The translations under genes were made by a program, and so were the position numbers. A DNA stretch of 64,000 nt from Lasioglossum baleicum (lineage: Eukaryota; Arthropoda; Insecta; Hymenoptera; Halictidae), in contig NC_134930.1 of NCBI RefSeq assembly GCF_051020765.1, positions 8,556,001-8,620,000 of the forward strand, written 5' to 3'. Every line of letters starts with the position of its first letter. The stretch's first letter is position 1. The notes beneath the pieces are model-generated. The model worked only from the letters and a program-made list of their open reading frames with translations. It was not told the DNA's origin and did not search any database. Positions 58,850 to 64,000 of the stretch are shown here, piece by piece.

Positions 58850-60083
58850 ACGGAGGTGGTTCGGTTGTGAGACGGGTTGGGTTGTGAGACGGGTTGGGTT
58901 GTGAGACGGTCGTTTTTATCCATCGCGCAATAGCGATAATTCCAATGTGTCAACTGTCAAATTTTTGTTTTGACGTCTGCTAGTTTTTGTGCTAGCACCG
59001 AGGTGTATAGACGTGTTGCTTATATTAGATACGGACATTGTGTGTAAAAATCAATTTCCAAAACTTTTACTCATTTTTGTAAAAACATTATTTTGTTGAG
59101 TGAATCAATTAAAAAAGGTGAGTGTGATGCATTTTATTTAGTGTTTTCCTTACATTTTACGATGAAATATTGAGTTTTGCGCATATACGACAAACACAGT
59201 TTTTCTTCTGTCACATTCGGAATGGCATCATGGTTATGTTATGAGACACCATAGTGGTTGGGTTGTGAGACACTAGTTTTTTGTACTAGAAACGAACTAG
59301 AACTGTCAAATATCGTTGTTTGTGTTAGAATTAAGTGTTTATTTGTCGTTTGACGTTTGTTTCGGTTTATTATTTGAATTTATAGTCATGTCAACTCCAA
59401 GAAAATCGCCCGCAAACAAAGAAATTAATTTTAATGCCGTGCTGAGTGCCGTTAAAGATCATTTGCTGGAGAAGAAAGGCATAAGAAAGGTTGCCAAAGA
59501 ATATGGCGTTGATAAGAGCACGTTACAGCGTTATGCAAAGAAAGTTGACAGCCATTTTGACGATATTTCCACAGTTTGCGATGAAGAATTGATGGAATTT
59601 TTGCGCATATCTCATTATTCACATGCAAACATTGTGACAGCGACTTGGATGACGAAGAGGGAGATGATTATTGAATCCTTCCATTCATTATATTTTTCTT
59701 TTACTTTTCTTCGCCATTCTTTGCTTTTTTCAATTTTTTGCCATTCTTTTTAACTTTTTTGGCCACTTAATGTCTTTAAAATAAATAAATCAAAATTCAT
59801 TTTTGCTTAAAGTTACATGGGTTTTACTTTATATTTTACCACTTTTAGTTGATTTTTTCGAGTGTCTCACAACCCAACCACTTTTTTCAGGAAGCCAAAA
59901 AACATGTCCTCGGAAAATTGGCCATAAAATTTTACTTGTTGATCAAATCACTAAACATTTTCCGTATTAAAGTTGTGTATTTCCTTCACCTTTCCAACGG
60001 TATATAAAACTCCTTGATATCTTCATCAAGCAAAAAGTTACAGTCCAAAAACAAAACCCGTCTCACAACCCAACCACCTCCCT
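58850..60083 (+). mobile_element. Pogo-like transposon, deletion derivative
   Basis: 1,234 bp with TA duplication (58848-58849 and 60084-60085) and inverted ends GGAGGTGGTT.GGTTGTGAGACGGG. It carries a short DNA-binding-only frame (59388-59753). The motif GGTTGTGAGAC is repeated: three direct copies at the left end, more near 59237-59268, and inverted copies near 59866 and 60059. The repeats are likely transposase-binding sites. Confidence 0.92.
59388..59753 (+). CDS. Pogo/Tigger-type psq DNA-binding domain protein, truncated
   Basis: About 121 residues from MSTPRKSPANKE, the Met I prefer over the upstream one at 59316 because the domain starts here. Residues 10-60 match the psq/CENP-B-type helix-turn-helix of pogo transposases: KDHLLEKKGIRKVAKEYGVD then KSTLQRYAKKV. 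The DDE catalytic domain is absent. After ..DEELMEFLR the frame runs into unrelated sequence and stops at 59753, with AATAAA at about 59781. The intact binding domain without catalysis could make a repressor of the element; that is inference. Confidence 0.82.
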   Translation: MSTPRKSPANKEINFNAVLSAVKDHLLEKKGIRKVAKEYGVDKSTLQRYAKKVDSHFDDISTVCDEELMEFLRISHYSHANIVTATWMTKREMIIESFHSLYFSFTFLRHSLLFSIFCHSF

Positions 60084-60085
60084 TA

Positions 60086-60773
60086 CATATGTATAGGGTG
60101 AGGTACCTAAGACTCTCATCGAAAATATCTCCGTTGCTTTTAATAATACGGAAAAATGTTTCAGGAAGAAAATGTTTTGTTCTGTGGGGAAATTATTGTG
60201 ACGAAGAAGTATCTTTTCTCTAGGTCATATTTTTTAATATTTCAAGGTTATCGTCATTTTATAAACGCAACGACGAATTTTGATTAGCGTAACATTATAG
60301 CTAATGAAAAGACAAATTCAACCATGTGTAATGTGTTGACCATCAAATGTGTTATTCTTCAAAAAGCATAACTTAACGTACGGAGGCCATACTCATGCTT
60401 ATCGTACTCTAATAGGGTTCCGTTCATGTAAACATATTATATCAGTATGATTTCAGTCTCAGTTTCGAAATGTTGTATTCGATCCTTGAAAAACGTGATA
60501 TTCTAATCGTCTACTGTGAATGTGGATAAAACGCAGTGCAAGCTAAATTACAATATGCAAGAACATATTCTGATTGGAGACATCCTAGTGTTAAAACTAT
60601 CAGGAGCGTCTTTTAACTTCGAGAAACTGGAAGTGAAGAGAAGAATAAAAGGTTATGAAATAATCGGAAAACAAATAAATAATGGAATAAATATTTTAGG
60701 TTCCGTAGTTGATAATCCACACATTCGTATACGCTAAATCGCCAGACAGTCAAATCTTAGTCAGAGAAGCGTG
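60086..60773. other. Possible single arm of a GGGTGAGGTACC element
   Basis: 60095 begins TATAGGGTGAGGTACCTAAG, a transposon-like end with GAAAATATCTCCGTT following, but no right end was found. A short frame at 60516-60737 is unrecognised. Confidence 0.45.
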
Positions 60774-60777
60774 TTAA

Positions 60778-61059
60778 CCCGGCGTTGGTAAGGTGGGAAA
60801 ATGTATCGTAAGTGGTAAGGTGGGGTCTCACAGACCCACCGAAATAATATATTGTATTATAGAAATATAAATACCTTTTTCATAATGATAAGATAAGGTA
60901 TTGCTTAAGAGGCTTGCAATTTATCAGAGTAAACACGCAGAGATCCACGAGAATAAATTTTTATTATTCAAAAATACTTAACTAATGAAACATCTTTACA
61001 ATGTTACAATCAATCTAAAATCTCTGGGGTCTGTGAGACCCCACCTAACTAACGCCGGG
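60778..61059. mobile_element. TTAA-target (piggyBac-type) MITE, CCCGGCGTTGGTAAGGTGGG ends
   Basis: 282 bp, flanked by TTAA (60774-60777 and 61060-61063). Ends CCCGGCGTT.G..AGGTGGGG pair with CCCCACCTAACTAACGCCGGG. A GGTCTCACAGACC palindrome lies just inside the left end and GGTCTGTGAGACC inside the right. Different family from the CCCTTTGCACTCG MITEs. Confidence 0.9.
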
Positions 61060-61063
61060 TTAA

Positions 61064-61914
61064 GAATTCTACACGGGCATATACATACACTGCTGTGCAA
61101 AAGAGAGAAGCACCCGGCCATATTTAATAGAAAAGCGTAAAAAATCAAATAAGAACACAGTTAGCTTTGAAAAAGGATTCCGCTGTTTAACTGAATAGTT
61201 CTGAGAATATATGTATTGTACATTGCAATTGTGTGTGTGTGTGTACGCGGTGCGCCAAAAGAAGTATTCACTTAAAAAAACGGTCGTCTGATTTCTTTAC
61301 GAAAGTTTTCAGACACAAGGTATACAAAATGACGCTCTAGACCACAATAGCCCCTTAATCCGATTCAACGACAAACAAGCCGGAATCGGTGCAATGTTTT
61401 GTGTGCCCGACTGCATCGGAGTGCGTTACGATGCGACGCGAGGCGACATGGCACGGGGAGCGTTGCATCCCGCGGAAACGCGCGCTTTTTGCGGCCGCTC
61501 ATTGTTTCCCGTCCATAAATGTCACCGATGACAGCGGACGTTTCGTTTGCGCTCGGTGTACGCCACGCATTTTAAACTCTCATTTATTTTTCGCGCGTTT
61601 TTCGACGCGCGAACATCTCCCGGTTGCCAATAAATTGTCGACCGCGCCATAAAGCAATGGACACCCGGCTGCCGCCGACCACGTGCCAAGTCCCCCGGTG
61701 ATCATCGCCAGTCAGTTCGTCGTCCGGAGATTAATAATGGGCTGCACGGTATCGCGGACATCCAGCGAACCCTAATTCGATCCGGATGAGTGACGGTTTC
61801 GCTCTTAATACCGTGGACAAGCGACAAGAGGCGGCCGCGAATTCATATCGAGCGTGAACGTAACTTGCCCGAACGCCAATACAATCTGCGAACGTTGCGT
61901 TGATCTTTGTTGCC
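61064..61914. other. Intergenic, GC-richer at 61.4-61.9 kb
   Basis: A (GT)n run near 61230-61245. Frame 61389-61652 has no recognisable domain. Confidence 0.4.
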
Positions 61915-62050
61915 GTGGAAATTGCTGCCGCGATGAATAATGCCAGGAATGCTCTTTCATACAGTCAGCCAAAAAAGTCTTCGTACAACGCTTCACCCCT
62001 CTGTTCATAACCAGGTACTTATCAGTCTGGGAATTTGAACTAGAAATTTT
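61915..62050. repeat. 135-bp direct repeat, copy 1
   Basis: GTGGAAATTGCTGCCGCGAT through TTTGAACTAGAAATTTTG, repeated at 62748-62881 with a few changes and an 8-bp gap. It contains ATACAGTCAGCCAAAAAAGT, which looks like a Tc1-type end. Confidence 0.9.
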
Positions 62051-62228
62051 GACGACGTTTTTTCCGCGAAGAACTAAGCTAACCTTAAAATTGTTACGTT
62101 CTATTTATTCTGTAAGTCTATCAGGCACTGATAAACCTTGAACATTGTACAGAAGTAATTAAAAAATGAAATCAACTTAATTAATATTTCTACAGTATTT
62201 CTACTGCACTCTCTCGATGCAGTACATA

Positions 62229-62327
62229 TTTGCAAGACATTGCAAAGAAGGAGAGTCATATATGGGAAATGCTATGAACTATGTCTCTTTCTTTCCCATA
62301 CGCTCTCCTTCTTTGCGTCGCAAATTT
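62229..62327. repeat. Inverted repeat, GCAAAGAAGGAGAG stem
   Basis: TTTGCAA..GCAAAGAAGGAGAG and ATGGGAAA pair with TTTCCCAT and CTCTCCTTCTTTGC..GCAAA. A hairpin of about 99 bp, possibly a small MITE. Confidence 0.8.
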
Positions 62328-62583
62328 TGATCGTTCATTATTTTGTCTATGATTTTCTATGATTCTATCATTGAAACAATTGGCTTGTGATAGCTAAAAT
62401 ATGATATAAATATTCTTGATTCAATTTTGTCTAAATGTCTTGCAAATACTGAATCGAGAATTGTTTCTGATCTTGTTGTCGCTTCATTAGGATTATTTAC
62501 CATTTCCAATCTTAATTTACTTCGAAACATTACTAGAATGCAAGAAGTTTCACTTCTGCCGCGCGTGGTTTTCCACGCGTATG

Positions 62584-62745
62584 TTTTTTGGTTATAACAG
62601 TTAGGGTCCCTGGTTCCTATTATTGCAATCATGAAGATAATCGTACGGCAAGGGGATATAGCCAAATATCTAACAGGCTATTATAAGCTGTAATAGACAG
62701 CAACGGATGTCGTACAAAGTATTAAAACTAAGAAAATATCATTAA
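62584..62745. repeat. Dispersed 160-bp repeat, copy 2
   Basis: Near-identical to 56544-56703. It directly abuts the second copy of the 135-bp repeat. Confidence 0.88.
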
Positions 62746-62747
62746 AA

Positions 62748-62881
62748 TGTGGAAATTGCTGCCGCGATGAATAATGCTAGGAATGCTCCTTCATACAGTC
62801 AGCCAAAAAAGTCTTCGTATAACGCTTCACCCCTCTGTTCATAACCAGGTACCATTCTGGGAATTTGAACTAGAAATTTTG
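62748..62881. repeat. 135-bp direct repeat, copy 2
   Basis: Same orientation as 61915-62050, about 830 bp apart. Confidence 0.9.
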
Positions 62882-63066
62882 TATGTTCCTGATCAAATAT
62901 CTTTGAAACCATTCAAATCCTCGTTACTTAACTCATTTGCAATCAGTTTAGGTATTTATAGTTGAAAAAATCCTTTGTCAATTAAAAGAAATCGGCTGCA
63001 AAGTGCGTGCATGAGGATTCTACATGTATTTATGGGTATTTGAAGTACGCAAATAATTTTCTTTAA

Positions 63067-63312
63067 CCCTTTGCACTCGGAGCTATTTTAACTCCTAAAT
63101 GAAACATTTTTTCTACCTAGAATATTCCTCTTCCCTATGATTTTTAAAATTTTATGGATATGAAAAAAATTGGTATAATACCTCATACAATACCTACACG
63201 TTTAGTAATTGATTAGATACCGATCTATTTAATAATGTAAACAATATTTTGAATAATGGTACAGCAATTTTTAGTGGTGCCTCTCTCGGAGTCACCATTC
63301 GACTGCTAAGGG
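63067..63312. mobile_element. TTAA-target MITE, CCCTTTGCACTCG family, copy 2
   Basis: 246 bp with CCCTTTGCACTCGGAGC left and CATTCGACTGCTAAGGG right, TTAA at 63063-63066 and 63313-63316. Same family as 14273-14493. Confidence 0.88.
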
Positions 63313-63370
63313 TTAAACAAAAGGTCCTGCTGCTAATGGAAAACCAAAAAATAGGAACTATATTAATCAG

Positions 63371-63610
63371 TAGACTGCGGATCTTTATGCAATTATGGCT
63401 TTTTTATGAAAAATTTTTAAAAAATGCTAGGATATGAAATACGACAGAATTTAGTTCGATTTTAATTTATTTCGGATCTAAAACGGCTACTACTACGGAA
63501 AATAAGATTTTATTTGATTCGAGTTTCTCTCTCTCTCTCTCTCCCTCTCTCTCTCTCTCTCTTAGAATTAGTCTACAGAAATTGCAAATTGCATAAACAT
63601 CCGCAATCTA
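63371..63610. mobile_element. hAT-type MITE, TAGACTGCGG family, copy 5
   Basis: 240 bp, perfect 8-bp duplication TTAATCAG (63363-63370 and 63611-63618). It contains a (CT)n microsatellite at about 63527-63563. Confidence 0.92.
63527..63563. repeat. (CT)n microsatellite
   Basis: CT units with one CCCT interruption, inside the MITE. Confidence 0.95.
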
Positions 63611-63618
63611 TTAATCAG

Positions 63619-64000
63619 TATAAATGTGTCACTATGGTCTGAACCAAAATAGATTTAAAATCTTGATTATTTACAAGATGGCGGCATTTGAAATTCAGAT
63701 CATTGATTTTGTAAATATTTCTCGGTTTCTAACGCGTTAGTCATAAAAACGATAGATTTTAAAAATTTTAGTTCGTGGTCCCTTTGATCTAAAAAATACA
63801 TGTTGTCTACTCGTGTCAATTATAGAGGATGGCCCACTTAAATGTAGCCACAGAAATATCTCCGTCAGTTGCAATGATATGAAAAATACATATATTGCAT
63901 TCCATTTATTAGAAATGAATTTCAAATGTAATTCTGGTTTTAGAAGTCGACGAAAACATGCTTCCAGCAGATAAATAAATTATTAGACCCACTGTATGAA
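63619..64000. other. Intergenic end with transposon-like segment
   Basis: 63825-63910 (GGATGGCCCACTTAAATGTA.. CAGAAATATCTCCGT) looks like the arm of another palindromic element running off the window. Confidence 0.45.

Noticed and set aside
59316..59387. Upstream Met for the pogo-like protein
   Set aside because: The first 24 residues are hydrophobic and unlike the family; the domain begins just after the Met at 59388.
61915..62881. LTR retrotransposon bounded by the 135-bp direct repeats
   Set aside because: The repeats lack TG..CA ends, there is no primer-binding or polypurine site, and no gag/pol frame lies between them.

Overview
This is an AT-rich eukaryotic window that reads as insect genomic DNA, most likely hymenopteran (ant, bee or wasp). 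The lineage call is inference. It rests on a short-intron telomerase gene of insect type and on the mix of mariner/Tc1, hAT, pogo, TTAA-target and LINE debris. There are no bacterial-style operons, and most of the DNA is intergenic and packed with transposons.

The one conventional gene I can reconstruct with confidence is telomerase reverse transcriptase (TERT), on the minus strand between about 7.1 and 12.0 kb. Ten exons with consistent GT/AG boundaries and phases add up to 2,457 bases (818 codons plus stop) with no internal stop. They carry the TERT T/1 and 2 motifs, motif A (CDVKDAF), B' (GIAQG..LS), C (YTDD) and E in the right order. Two of its introns each hold a palindromic TA-flanked transposon, and the last codons run into a repeat end.

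The rest is a layered transposon landscape. Region by region: 0.2-5.2 kb has small hAT-type MITEs, a 0.9 kb palindromic element and two GAAATTGAAGTT-type minisatellites. 5.2-6.7 kb has a Tc1-like relic cut by a 1.0 kb TACACTCC element. 7.1-12 kb is TERT. 14.2 kb has a TTAA-target MITE nested in a hAT MITE. 15.6-17.7 kb is a 2.06 kb near-perfect head-to-head palindrome. 18.8-19.9 kb is an element with long perfect terminal repeats that begin with CACAGTG. 32.9-33.6 kb is a palindromic MITE split by a retroinsertion with a 16-bp target duplication. 35.6-37.4 kb has an internally deleted mariner and a second TACACTCC element that itself carries a MITE. 45.2-47.0 kb is a palindromic element split by a deletion-derivative hAT with a perfect 8-bp target duplication. 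47.9-49.3 kb has a mariner end and a palindromic element split by a 5'-truncated LINE. 52.2-54.8 kb has a third TACACTCC copy and a Tc1 relic. 56.0-57.8 kb has a hAT C-terminus followed by 62-bp tandem repeats and a nested palindrome. 58.85-60.08 kb is a pogo-like element that keeps only its DNA-binding domain. 60.8-61.1 kb and 63.1-63.6 kb hold more MITEs.

Several GC-richer stretches (about 23.7-24.3, 25.4-26.1, 32.1-32.6, 41.1-41.7, 44.0-44.3, 47.1-47.9, 49.9-51.0 and 61.4-61.9 kb) look like single-copy intergenic DNA and may hold regulatory elements or exons of neighbouring genes. I could not recognise a protein in any of them. No tRNA, rRNA, CRISPR array or viral gene was identified.
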